This document shows positions 33,907 to 42,285 of a stretch of DNA of 64,000 bases, in pieces. The DNA comes from Rhizobium sp. J15 (GTDB taxonomy: Bacteria; Pseudomonadota; Alphaproteobacteria; Rhizobiales; Rhizobiaceae): the NCBI RefSeq assembly GCF_002531825.1, contig NZ_NWSX01000004.1, positions 1-64,000 of the forward strand. Direction: 5' to 3'. Every line of letters begins with the position of its first letter. Position 1 is the first letter of the stretch. Position numbers and translations under genes: made by a program. The notes beneath the pieces were generated by a model. It did not search any database. It was given only the letters and a program-made list of their open reading frames with translations, and had not been told where the DNA came from.

Positions 33907-34945
33907 CTCCCATCTCGCCGCCGCCGGCGGCCGGAGCATCGAACGCGACCCGCTGATCGAAGTCGACGACCTCAGAACCCATTTCTTCGGCGGCGCGGGC
34001 ACGGTGCGGGCGGTCGACGGCGTTTCCTTTTCCATCCCGCGCGGCAAGACGGTCTGCGTCGTCGGCGAGTCCGGTTCGGGCAAGAGCATCACCGGCCGCT
34101 CGATTCTCAATCAGGTACCGCGCGGCGGGCGGATCGTCTCGGGCGCGATCCGCTACCGGCCCGATCCGGCCGGGCCTGCCATTGATCTCGTTTCGCTCGA
34201 TCCGCGCGGCCGCGACATGCGGGCGATCCGCGGCGCCCAGATCGGGTTGATCAGCCAAGAGCCGATGGCGGCCCTGTCGCCCGTCCATACGATCGGCAAC
34301 CAGATGGTGGAGGTGATCCGCCTGCATCTGAAGATGGGAAAGAAGGAAGCGCGCGAACACGCCATCGAGACGCTCGCTCTTGTCGGCATTCCGAGGCCGG
34401 CCGAACGGATGGAAAGCTATGCCTTCCAGTTTTCCGGCGGCATGCGCCAGCGCGTCTGCATCGCGCTGGCGCTTGCCTGTCGTCCGAAACTGCTGATTGC
34501 CGACGAACCGACCACGGCACTCGATGTGACCACCCAGGCCAATATCCTCGATCTTCTCGCCTCGCTGCAGGCCGAATTCGGGCTCTCGGTGCTGTTCGTC
34601 ACCCATGATCTCGGCGTGGTGGCCGAGATCGCCGACGAAGTCGTCGTCATGTATGTCGGCCGAGTGGTGGAGGCGGGCGACGTCGACACGATCTTCCACG
34701 CGCCTGTTCATCCCTACACCAAGGCGCTGCTGCAATCGGTGCCGCGCATGCATGGGCAGCCGAGCGAACGGCTGGCGACCATCGAGGGCATGGTGCCCTC
34801 GCGTTTCCACAGGCCGGAGGGCTGCAGCTTTCATCCCCGATGCAGAGAGGCGAGGGCGGGCCTCTGCGATCGGAAGGACCCCGGATCCGTCGTCGTCGAT
34901 GACGGGCACGTCGCCAGCTGCCTGCTTTACGAGGGGAGACAATGA
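33896..34945 (+). CDS. Dpp/Opp-type ABC transporter ATPase (DppD-like)
   Basis: 349-aa ATPase with Walker [10 protein letters not shown] (about 55-63, Ile in place of the usual Thr/Ser at the last position), signature [15 protein letters not shown], Walker [17 protein letters not shown], and a C-terminal iron-sulfur-like Cys motif region ([15 protein letters not shown]) as in OppD. Start at ATG 33896 ([11 protein letters not shown]) overlaps the permease stop by 11 nt; a start at 33863 would add 11 residues without a ribosome site. Overlaps the next gene by 4 nt. Confidence 0.93.
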   Translation: MNTDSHLAAAGGRSIERDPLIEVDDLRTHFFGGAGTVRAVDGVSFSIPRGKTVCVVGESGSGKSITGRSILNQVPRGGRIVSGAIRYRPDPAGPAIDLVSLDPRGRDMRAIRGAQIGLISQEPMAALSPVHTIGNQMVEVIRLHLKMGKKEAREHAIETLALVGIPRPAERMESYAFQFSGGMRQRVCIALALACRPKLLIADEPTTALDVTTQANILDLLASLQAEFGLSVLFVTHDLGVVAEIADEVVVMYVGRVVEAGDVDTIFHAPVHPYTKALLQSVPRMHGQPSERLATIEGMVPSRFHRPEGCSFHPRCREARAGLCDRKDPGSVVVDDGHVASCLLYEGRQ

Positions 34946-36003
34946 TGGCCGATCCCGTAATGCAGCCAAGCCCGCTGCTGGAGCTCAACGATCTCAGGAT
35001 GCATTTCCCCATCCACAAAGGCGCGTTCCGACGGGTCGTCGGCCATGTCAAGGCGGTCGACGGCGTCTCGCTTCGCGTCGAGGACGGCGAGACGCTCGGC
35101 ATCGTCGGCGAATCCGGCTGCGGCAAATCCACCCTTGCCCGCACGATCCTGCGCATCTACCAGCCGACCAGCGGCGAGATCCGTTATCGCGACCGCAGCG
35201 GCGGCACGGTCGATCTCGCGGGCCTGTCCGGGGCGGCCCTCAAGGAAATCCACCGCGACCTGCGCATCGTATTTCAGGATCCGCAATCCTCACTCAACCC
35301 GCGCCTTCCCGTCATCGACATCATCGGCGAGGTGCTTGGTGTCAACGGCATCGCCAAAGGCCGGGAGCTCGAGCACCGGGTCGCCGAGCTGATGCAGAGT
35401 GTCGGCCTGCGGCCCGAATATATGCGACGCTATCCCCATGCTTTTTCCGGCGGTGAGCGCCAGCGCATCGGCATTGCCCGGGCGCTGGCCTCCAATCCGC
35501 GGCTGGTGATTGCCGACGAAGCCGTCTCGGCGCTCGATGTCAGCGTGCAGGCCCAGACCATCAACCTGCTGCAGGACCTGCAGGAACAGTTCGGCCTGAC
35601 CTATCTCTTCGTCGCCCACGACCTCTCGGTCGTCCGGCACATCTCCGACAATATCGCCGTCATGTATGTCGGCCGGGTCGTCGAGAAGGCGCCGACCGAG
35701 CAGATCTTTTCGCGCCCTCGCCACCCCTACACCGAAGCGCTGCTCTCGGCGGTGCCGATCGCTGATCCGAGGCTGCGCCGCCACGGCAAGCGCATCCGGC
35801 TGGCGGGCGAGGTCGCCGACCCCGCGCACCCGCCTCCCGGCTGCCCATTTCATCCGCGCTGCCGCTACGCCACCGAGCTTTGCAGGCGGGAGCTGCCGCC
35901 GCTGCGCGCCGTCACCGCCGATGGACACGAAGTGGCCTGCCATCACGCCGAATCCCTGACCCTTAATCCTTTCGCCGACCGTACCCTTCCGGAGTTCAAT
36001 TGA
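34942..36003 (+). CDS. Dpp/Opp-type ABC transporter ATPase (DppF-like)
   Basis: 353-aa ATPase. Walker [10 protein letters not shown], signature [15 protein letters not shown], Walker [17 protein letters not shown] (Ala in place of the usual Pro after DE), C-terminal [14 protein letters not shown] motif as in OppF. The stop TGA shares its last base with the ATG of the IolB-like gene, so transport and catabolic genes are translationally coupled. Confidence 0.93.
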   Translation: MMADPVMQPSPLLELNDLRMHFPIHKGAFRRVVGHVKAVDGVSLRVEDGETLGIVGESGCGKSTLARTILRIYQPTSGEIRYRDRSGGTVDLAGLSGAALKEIHRDLRIVFQDPQSSLNPRLPVIDIIGEVLGVNGIAKGRELEHRVAELMQSVGLRPEYMRRYPHAFSGGERQRIGIARALASNPRLVIADEAVSALDVSVQAQTINLLQDLQEQFGLTYLFVAHDLSVVRHISDNIAVMYVGRVVEKAPTEQIFSRPRHPYTEALLSAVPIADPRLRRHGKRIRLAGEVADPAHPPPGCPFHPRCRYATELCRRELPPLRAVTADGHEVACHHAESLTLNPFADRTLPEFN

Positions 36004-36836
36004 TGCCCGAATTCATTCCACGCTCCGAGCAGCGTCCCATTGTGGATACCTCCTCCGGGACGCTCGATCTCATCTACTTCGACCTCGTCACGCTCCCGGC
36101 CGGCGGCCAGGACACGCGGCGGCTGCCCTTGCACGAAAGCCTCTACGTCGTGCTGTCGGGGCAGGTGGATATCGCAGTGGATGAGGTCAGCTTCGAAGCT
36201 GTGGGCCGGCGAGCCGATATCTGGGGAGGCGACGCGGATTCGGTTTACGCGCCCGTCGACGCCAATGTCCGGATATCGGCCCGTGGCGGCCCGGCGGAAG
36301 TCGCCATTGCCGGCGGCCTCTGCGACACGCGATACGCGCCGTTCAGGGTGACCCCCGACGAGGTCGACGCGGTCAATGTCGGCTCGCCCGACACCCACAG
36401 CCAGCGGCGGATCGTCCACCTCCTCGGCCAACGGCAGAACGGCCACTGCGGCAACCTTCTGGTGAGCGAACTCTATGCCGGCGAGGGCTGCTGGTCGGGC
36501 TATCCTCCGCACAAGCACGATACGGAAGACGGCGATGCCGAGACCCTGCACGAGGAGCTCTATCACTACCGCTTCCAGCCCGAGACCGGCTTCGGCAGCC
36601 AGATCACCTATGACGACAACGGCCCGGTCAAGATCCTCATGACCCGCAACGGCGACACCTTCCTGCTCGATCGCGGCTACCACCCGACCGTCACTTCGCC
36701 CGGGCATCGCGGCTACATCTTCACCATCCTCGTCGGCAAGCATCGCCGCGGGCTGATCCAGCGCTTCGATCCCGCCCATCAGCATCTGACCAAGACCATC
36801 CCCGGCATCGACGCAATGCGCGACAAGTTCAAATAA
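36003..36836 (+). CDS. IolB-like isomerase (5-deoxy-glucuronate isomerase family)
   Basis: 277-aa bicupin of the IolB/KduI superfamily. The second cupin carries the IolB hallmark YPPHKHD near 168-173 (His170, His172), then HEELYHYRFQPETGFGSQ with Glu184/185 and a final His in RGYHPTV, the expected metal ligands. IolB isomerises 5-deoxy-glucuronate in inositol breakdown, and KduI the related 4-deoxy-5-keto-uronate. No other iol gene is near, so here it probably acts on a uronic acid released by the GH39 enzyme. Starts at ATG 36003 in the overlap with the ATPase gene. Confidence 0.88.
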   Translation: MPEFIPRSEQRPIVDTSSGTLDLIYFDLVTLPAGGQDTRRLPLHESLYVVLSGQVDIAVDEVSFEAVGRRADIWGGDADSVYAPVDANVRISARGGPAEVAIAGGLCDTRYAPFRVTPDEVDAVNVGSPDTHSQRRIVHLLGQRQNGHCGNLLVSELYAGEGCWSGYPPHKHDTEDGDAETLHEELYHYRFQPETGFGSQITYDDNGPVKILMTRNGDTFLLDRGYHPTVTSPGHRGYIFTILVGKHRRGLIQRFDPAHQHLTKTIPGIDAMRDKFK

Positions 36837-36882
36837 TCCGGCCTTTTGCGCTGCCAGCCTTTCCCTCCAAGGAGAACGATCC

Positions 36883-38757
36883 ATGCGTGAACGTACGCGA
36901 ATAAGCGTTGATGCCGGCGAAGCGGTGCGCCCCTTCAACCGGTTCTGGCGCGGCACCGGCTTTTCGCCGGCCGAATTGCTGCTCGAACCCGAGATGCGCC
37001 AGATGCTCGCCTATATCGGCGGCCTGCCGAACGAAGGCATCCGCTATCTGCGCGTCCATTATCTCTATAATCTGCTGCGCGCGACCGGCGGCGAGGGCAG
37101 ATTCGTCTACGACTGGTCTCTGCTCGACCGGGCGCTCGACGTGATGATCGAGCACCGCCTGAAACCGTTCTTCGAGCTGATGGGCAACCCGTCTGATCTC
37201 TTCACCGATTACGAGGACATGGACCAGGTCAGGCGCTGGCGGGATCTCGTGACGGCGACGGCAGACCGCTACGGCACGCGCTACGGCATGGACGAGTTGC
37301 GGACATGGTATTTCGAAACGACGAATGAGGCCGACTCCGGCTGGTGGACCTACGGGATCAAGGGCTACACCAATTATTACGACGCCTGCGTCGCAGGCCT
37401 CGACGCCGTCGATCCGGGCCTGCCGATGGGCGGGCCGGGCACCGCCCGCACGCTCTCGCCGATCTTCCGCGCCCTGATGGCTCATTGCGACAGCGGCGCG
37501 AGCTGCCTGAGCGGCGACGGCCCGCCGCGCCTCGACTACATCTCGATCCATGAAAAGGGCGTCAACGGCAGCAAGGACGACCTGACGCCGAAAACCAACG
37601 CCATCGTCGACCGCACACTTCTCGTCGTCGACTATCTCAGGGAGCACCATCCGCGGCTCGCCGGCCTGCCGATCATCAACGACGAATGCGATCCGCAGCT
37701 CGGCTGGAGCGACCATCACAGCTGGCACGGCAAGGCCTATTATGCCGGCATCATCGCCCGCATCATCGAGCAGCACGACCGGCGCATCATCGCCCCGCAA
37801 GCGGCAAATTTCAGCTTCCTGAGCAATGACCACGCCTTTATCGGCGGCTGGAGCCAGCGCACGATCTTCGCCTATTTCGGTCCGCGCAATTTCACCAAGG
37901 CGCAGTGGGAGCACAAGACCGATCTGGATCGGCTGGTGACCGACATCGACAGCGCGCCGCCCTTCGACCTCATCAAGAAGCCGGGCCTGACATCGATGGA
38001 GCTGCTGGCGACGCTCGGAGATACCGTCTGCAAGGTGACGGCCGAGCCGCCGCTCTCGCCCGATCAGGATGGCCTGGCGATCCTGCCGACACGGCTGCCG
38101 GGCGGCGGTGTTTCGATCAGCCTCATCCACAGCGTCGATGCCATCAACCGCTCGGGTCGGACCGCCGTGCGCCTCGAGGTCGGCGGGCTCGTTCCCGGCC
38201 GCCATGCGCTTTGCCTGCTGCGCATCGACGAGGAATTCACCAATCCGATGGAGGTCTGGGAGGCCCAGAGCGACGAAAGCAATCCGCGCGGGCCCTTCGA
38301 GCCGGTCGGCGCGCCGCCCGTGCCTGATGAAGCGCAGTTTGCCGAATTGCGCCGCGCCCAGGAGCCCGCCCTGCTGCATCCGATCAGTGTCGTCGCATGC
38401 GGCGAGGGCCGGATCAGTGTCGATCTCGACGTGCCGTTGCCGTCGCTGACGCAGGTGCTCGTCGTCCCCGACATCGGCGCGCCGCCGGCCGCGCCCACCG
38501 GCCTCGTCGTCGAACGTTACCTCGGCCTCGGCGGCCGGGAGGAGCGCATGCTCTTCTGGGCAGCCGGTGATGTGAGCCCCGCCATCTTCTACGATGTCCT
38601 CGCCAGCACCGACGGCAAGGCCTTTGAAAAGGTCAGTCCGGTGCCGCTGATTTCGACTGCATTCCTGCACATGTCGCCGCCGGTGGGCGTGCGATACGCG
38701 GTGCGCGCCCGCGATGCCTTCGGCCGCGAGAGCGAGCTCTGTATTTCCCGTCGATGA
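36883..38757 (+). CDS. GH39 glycoside hydrolase, alpha-L-iduronidase-like
   Basis: 624-aa family 39 hydrolase. Acid/base Glu149 lies in YFETTNEADSGWW and nucleophile Glu268 in IINDECDPQLGW. The latter strongly resembles the NDEADPLVGW segment of alpha-L-iduronidase rather than that of bacterial beta-xylosidases, and the following residues (HGKAYYAGIIARIIEQH) also fit. The C-terminal ~230 residues form beta domains, ending with a fibronectin-like segment. No signal peptide, so cytoplasmic. With IolB-like and enolase-type genes beside it, cleavage of a uronate-bearing oligosaccharide is likely; xylosidase activity is the main alternative. Confidence 0.88.
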   Translation: MRERTRISVDAGEAVRPFNRFWRGTGFSPAELLLEPEMRQMLAYIGGLPNEGIRYLRVHYLYNLLRATGGEGRFVYDWSLLDRALDVMIEHRLKPFFELMGNPSDLFTDYEDMDQVRRWRDLVTATADRYGTRYGMDELRTWYFETTNEADSGWWTYGIKGYTNYYDACVAGLDAVDPGLPMGGPGTARTLSPIFRALMAHCDSGASCLSGDGPPRLDYISIHEKGVNGSKDDLTPKTNAIVDRTLLVVDYLREHHPRLAGLPIINDECDPQLGWSDHHSWHGKAYYAGIIARIIEQHDRRIIAPQAANFSFLSNDHAFIGGWSQRTIFAYFGPRNFTKAQWEHKTDLDRLVTDIDSAPPFDLIKKPGLTSMELLATLGDTVCKVTAEPPLSPDQDGLAILPTRLPGGGVSISLIHSVDAINRSGRTAVRLEVGGLVPGRHALCLLRIDEEFTNPMEVWEAQSDESNPRGPFEPVGAPPVPDEAQFAELRRAQEPALLHPISVVACGEGRISVDLDVPLPSLTQVLVVPDIGAPPAAPTGLVVERYLGLGGREERMLFWAAGDVSPAIFYDVLASTDGKAFEKVSPVPLISTAFLHMSPPVGVRYAVRARDAFGRESELCISRR

Positions 38758-39587
38758 GCAGCGGCATCATGGATATCGCCTATTTCACCAAGACCCTGGA
38801 AGGCCTGCCGCTGGAGAAGGCGGCGGAGATCACTGCCGGTTTGGGCTTCGATGGTGCCGATCTTCTCATCCGCGATGGCCACACCGTTTGCCCCGACAGG
38901 CCGGAAGAGATCGTCAATGCCGCAAAGCGCTTTGCTGCGGCCGGCCTGCGGACACCCATGGCGACCATCGATGCCACCCGGCCTGACGATGCCACGTCGC
39001 GGCTTCTCGGTTGCTGCGGCGAGGCCGGCATCGGGCAGGTCCGGCTCGGCTTCTGGCGCTATGATCCGTCCCGGCGCTGGAAGGCGCAGGCCGATGAGGC
39101 GCGGCGTGACCTCGATGGTTTCGAGCGCCTCGCCGAACGCTTCGATATCAAGCTGACCGTCCAGCTTCACGGCGGAACCCTGCACAGTTCCGGCGCGCTG
39201 GCGGCGCAATTGCTGGCCGGCCGTGATCCCTCAAGGATCGGCGCCTATCTCGATCCGGCCAACCAGATCATCCGCGAGGGCAGCGAGGACTGGCGTCTGA
39301 CGCTCGACCTTCTCGATCCCTGGTTCTGCTGCATGGGCGTCAAGAATTGCGGCTGGTTTCCCGGCGTCTATGGGGCGCAGGGCCAGCGTGCCTGGCATTC
39401 GGATTGGTATGGGCTCGATGAAGGCATAGTGCCCTGGAACGAAATCATCCCGCATCTGGTGATGGATGGCTTTGCCGGGGTGCTCTCGGTGCACTCCCAA
39501 TACCGGCTTCCCCGGGAACAGGCGCTCGCCAAGGCCCGCGCCGATCTCGCCCATCTCAGGCGCCTCGTCGCCGCAGCGAAAGAATAG
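38754..39587 (+). CDS. Sugar phosphate isomerase/epimerase family protein (AP_endonuc_2 TIM barrel)
   Basis: 277-aa TIM-barrel protein of the xylose-isomerase-like group: MDIAYFTKTLEGLPLEKAAE at the start, IKLTVQLHGGTLHSSGALAA in the middle and GVLSVHSQYRLPREQALAKA near the end, where metal-binding Glu/Asp/His of related epimerases lie. Likely isomerises or epimerises a sugar acid or keto-sugar of the pathway. Starts at ATG 38754, overlapping the GH39 stop by 4 nt. Confidence 0.86.
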   Translation: MSSGIMDIAYFTKTLEGLPLEKAAEITAGLGFDGADLLIRDGHTVCPDRPEEIVNAAKRFAAAGLRTPMATIDATRPDDATSRLLGCCGEAGIGQVRLGFWRYDPSRRWKAQADEARRDLDGFERLAERFDIKLTVQLHGGTLHSSGALAAQLLAGRDPSRIGAYLDPANQIIREGSEDWRLTLDLLDPWFCCMGVKNCGWFPGVYGAQGQRAWHSDWYGLDEGIVPWNEIIPHLVMDGFAGVLSVHSQYRLPREQALAKARADLAHLRRLVAAAKE

Positions 39588-39591
39588 AAGC

Positions 39592-40608
39592 ATGCGTGAA
39601 CAAGCTCCCGTCATCGCCGTCCTTTTGACCGAAAAGACCCGCCGCATGATGCTCGACGATGCGGCGACCGCTGATTTGAACGCCCTCGGCGACGTCCGCT
39701 GGCCGGCCGGCGCGACGATCGATGCCGCCGATGCCGACCGGTTGCTGCAAGGCGTCACGGCCTGCCTGACCGGCTGGGGTACGCCGCCCTTCGATCCCGC
39801 GGCGCGCCAACGCCATCCGCAGCTTGCCCTCGTCGCCCATTCGGCCGGCAGCATCCGCACGCTGGTTCCCGTCCGCCTGTTCGATGATGGCCTTCGCGTC
39901 AGCCATGCCGCCTCGAAAATCGCCGCCTCGGTTGCCGAATTCGTCGTCGCCGAAGCGCTGCTTGCCATGCGCGGCATCCACCTTCTGCATCATCGATTGC
40001 GCAAGGGCGGCGAATGGCTCGACGTCCGCGCCGCCGTGCCGCAAAGATTGCTCGGCGCCAGAACGGTCGGCATCGTCGGCGCCGGATATGTCGGCCGGGC
40101 GGTCATGCGCCTGCTGGTGCCTTTCGGCTGCCGCGTGCTTGTCGTCGATCCCTATCTCGACGATCGCGAGGCTGCCGCGCTCGGCCTTATCAAGGCCGGG
40201 CTGGACGATGCGCTTGCTAAGAGCGATGTGATTTCCCTGCATGCGCCCGTTCTGCCGGAAACGCGCCGCATGATCGGCGCCCGCGAACTCGCGCTGCTGC
40301 GCCCCGGCGCCTTGTTCATCAACACGGCGCGGGCCGAACTGGTCGACGAGGCCGCGTTGCTCGCGGAGATCCGCTCCGGCCGTATCGAGGCGGCTCTCGA
40401 TGTCTTCGACAATGAGCCACTGCCTCAGGACAGCCCGTTCCGCGATCCTGCGCTTGCCAATGTCACTATCTCACCGCATGCTGCCGGCCACACCGAAGAG
40501 GCGCATTTCGCTCAGGGGCAGGCCATGGTGGACGAGATCGGCCGGCTGCTGCGCCGGGAGCCGCTCCAACACGAAGTGTCGCGCGCCATGCTGGAGCGGA
40601 TGGCATGA
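39592..40608 (+). CDS. D-isomer-specific 2-hydroxyacid dehydrogenase
   Basis: 338-aa NAD-dependent dehydrogenase of the D-2-hydroxyacid (phosphoglycerate/formate dehydrogenase-like) family. NAD-binding GAGYVG (163-168) and the catalytic set Arg247 (NTARAEL), Glu275 (DNEPL) and His296 (SPHAAGH) are all present. Probably interconverts a keto acid and a hydroxy acid derived from the sugar. Start ATG 39592 with GAAG just ahead; the frame's extension to 39466 lies inside the isomerase gene. Overlaps the enolase-family gene by 4 nt. Confidence 0.93.
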   Translation: MREQAPVIAVLLTEKTRRMMLDDAATADLNALGDVRWPAGATIDAADADRLLQGVTACLTGWGTPPFDPAARQRHPQLALVAHSAGSIRTLVPVRLFDDGLRVSHAASKIAASVAEFVVAEALLAMRGIHLLHHRLRKGGEWLDVRAAVPQRLLGARTVGIVGAGYVGRAVMRLLVPFGCRVLVVDPYLDDREAAALGLIKAGLDDALAKSDVISLHAPVLPETRRMIGARELALLRPGALFINTARAELVDEAALLAEIRSGRIEAALDVFDNEPLPQDSPFRDPALANVTISPHAAGHTEEAHFAQGQAMVDEIGRLLRREPLQHEVSRAMLERMA

Positions 40609-42026
40609 GCTTGGACAGAAGCATTGGAGGTTCCGTGACGGCGCCACGCATCAGAATTGTCGAGATCGATGCCTTCGAGCGCGAGATCAGCCTGCGCCTG
40701 CCGTTCCGCTTCGGCGCGGCGACGCTGGAAAAAGCGCCGCAGGCCTTTCTCAGGGTGCGTGTCGAGGACGAGGAAGGGAAAACCGCCATCGGTGCGGCCG
40801 CCGAATTGATGGTGCCGAAATGGTTCGACAAGAACCCGGCGCTGACGCCGGCGCAGAATGTCGATCAATTGCGCGGCTCGATCCGCACCGCTGCGGCAGC
40901 ATCGCTCGAAGCGTCGGCGCCGGCGACATTGTTTGCCGCTGCGCAGTTGAACGAGATGGAAACCGTCCGCCGCCTGCCTGGAAACCCGCTGGCCGCCGGT
41001 TTCGGTCCTTCGCTGATCGCCCGCGCAGCACTCGATGCCTATTGCCGCCTTGCCGGTATTTCCTTTTTCGATGCGGTGCATCGCAATCTCGTCGGCATCG
41101 GTGGCCCGATGCTATCAGGCGATATCGACGCGGATGCAGCGTCAGCGGTGCTCGCTGGGCTTCGCCCTGTTGACTCGATTGCAGCCCGACATACGATCGG
41201 GCTGCTCGACTCCATTACCGAGGACGAGATCGTCGATCCGGTCGGCGATGGCCTGCCGGAGAGCCTCGAGGCAGTGATTGCCCGTTATGGCAACCGCTGG
41301 TTCAAGATCAAGCTTTCGGGCGCGGCCGATGCCGATATCGACCGGCTGTCGCGGATCGCCGCCGTTTTGGACCGTCTGCCAGACTACCGGGTGACGGTCG
41401 ACGGCAACGAACAGTTCGCCACCGCCGACGCGCTTGCCGCCCTCTTGGCGCGGATCGCGGCCATGCCACGGCTGGCGCGGCTGCGTGCGGCCATGGCCTT
41501 TATCGAACAGCCGTTTTCGCGCGCGATCACCATGGAAACGCCGCTCGGAGAACTGGCGTCGCAGCTGCCTTTCCTGATCGATGAGAGCGACGATGGCGAC
41601 GGCGCCTTCGCCCGTGCCCGGGGGCTCGGCTATACCGGCGTCTCCTCGAAAACCTGCAAGGGCATTTACCGCTCGCTCATGAAGGCGATCCGCATCAGAA
41701 CGGAAGGTGTGCCGGGATTGTTCCTCTCCGGCGAGGATCTGACCTGCCAGGCCGGGCTTGCCGTGCAGCAGGATCTGGCGCTGGTCTCCCTGCTCGGCCT
41801 CTCCCATGTCGAGCGCAATGGCCATCACTATGTGGCCGGCATGCAGGGGGCGCCGCAGGCGGAGAAGGCGCGTTTTGCCGATGCCCATCCCGATCTCTAC
41901 GAGCAGGGGCGGGACGGGCCGCTCCTGTCGATCCGCGACGGCCGGATCGCCATCGCTTCGCTCGGGGCCATCGGCTACGCGAGCGGCACCTTGCCCGATT
42001 TCGGATCGATGAAGCCATTGTCCTGA
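40605..42026 (+). CDS. Enolase-superfamily dehydratase (mandelate racemase/muconate lactonizing-like)
   Basis: 473-aa member of the enolase superfamily, somewhat longer than the usual 370-420 aa. KxK motif Lys234/Lys236 (FKIKLSG), metal ligands Asp266 (VDGNEQF), Glu301 (FIEQPF) and Glu327 (DESDD), and a Lys pair at 349/352 (SSKTCKG). This arrangement suits dehydration or racemisation of a sugar acid or acyl derivative; the precise substrate is not readable. Last gene of the oligosaccharide operon. Confidence 0.88.
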   Translation: MSLDRSIGGSVTAPRIRIVEIDAFEREISLRLPFRFGAATLEKAPQAFLRVRVEDEEGKTAIGAAAELMVPKWFDKNPALTPAQNVDQLRGSIRTAAAASLEASAPATLFAAAQLNEMETVRRLPGNPLAAGFGPSLIARAALDAYCRLAGISFFDAVHRNLVGIGGPMLSGDIDADAASAVLAGLRPVDSIAARHTIGLLDSITEDEIVDPVGDGLPESLEAVIARYGNRWFKIKLSGAADADIDRLSRIAAVLDRLPDYRVTVDGNEQFATADALAALLARIAAMPRLARLRAAMAFIEQPFSRAITMETPLGELASQLPFLIDESDDGDGAFARARGLGYTGVSSKTCKGIYRSLMKAIRIRTEGVPGLFLSGEDLTCQAGLAVQQDLALVSLLGLSHVERNGHHYVAGMQGAPQAEKARFADAHPDLYEQGRDGPLLSIRDGRIAIASLGAIGYASGTLPDFGSMKPLS

Positions 42027-42169
42027 GAGCTGGCAACATTCGGCATCGATAGCCGCGCCGCTCTGTCGAACTGTTCGACCTGATCACCGGTGCAGGTCGT
42101 CGATCACCCCGTTCCACCAATTGAAATGTCTTCTGACAGAGCCGGCCCTCCCGATCGGGATGCAGGACG

Positions 42170-42235
42170 CGCAGGCGGCTTGAGGCCGCCTGCGGGGGAA
42201 CACGTCCCGCGGTCTGTTCCCGTGGGGGAGGGAAC
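42170..42235. terminator. Hairpins between convergent operons
   Basis: CGCAGGCGGC (42170-42179) pairs perfectly with GCCGCCTGCG (42185-42194) around a 5-nt loop, and GTTCCC (42216-42221) with GGGAAC (42230-42235). They lie in the 259-bp gap between the enolase-family gene (rightward) and the RND gene (leftward) and probably end one or both transcripts. The rest of the gap shows nothing else. Confidence 0.55.
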
Positions 42236-42285
42236 GCGACCGAAGAGGTCGCCGTCACCGGCTGCTGACTGGAAGGTAGCGGAGA

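Noticed and set aside
36829..38670. 613-codon open frame antisense to the GH39 gene
   Set aside because: Arises from GC-rich third-position bias; composition is His/Arg/Asp-rich without domains, while the sense frame has clear catalytic motifs.
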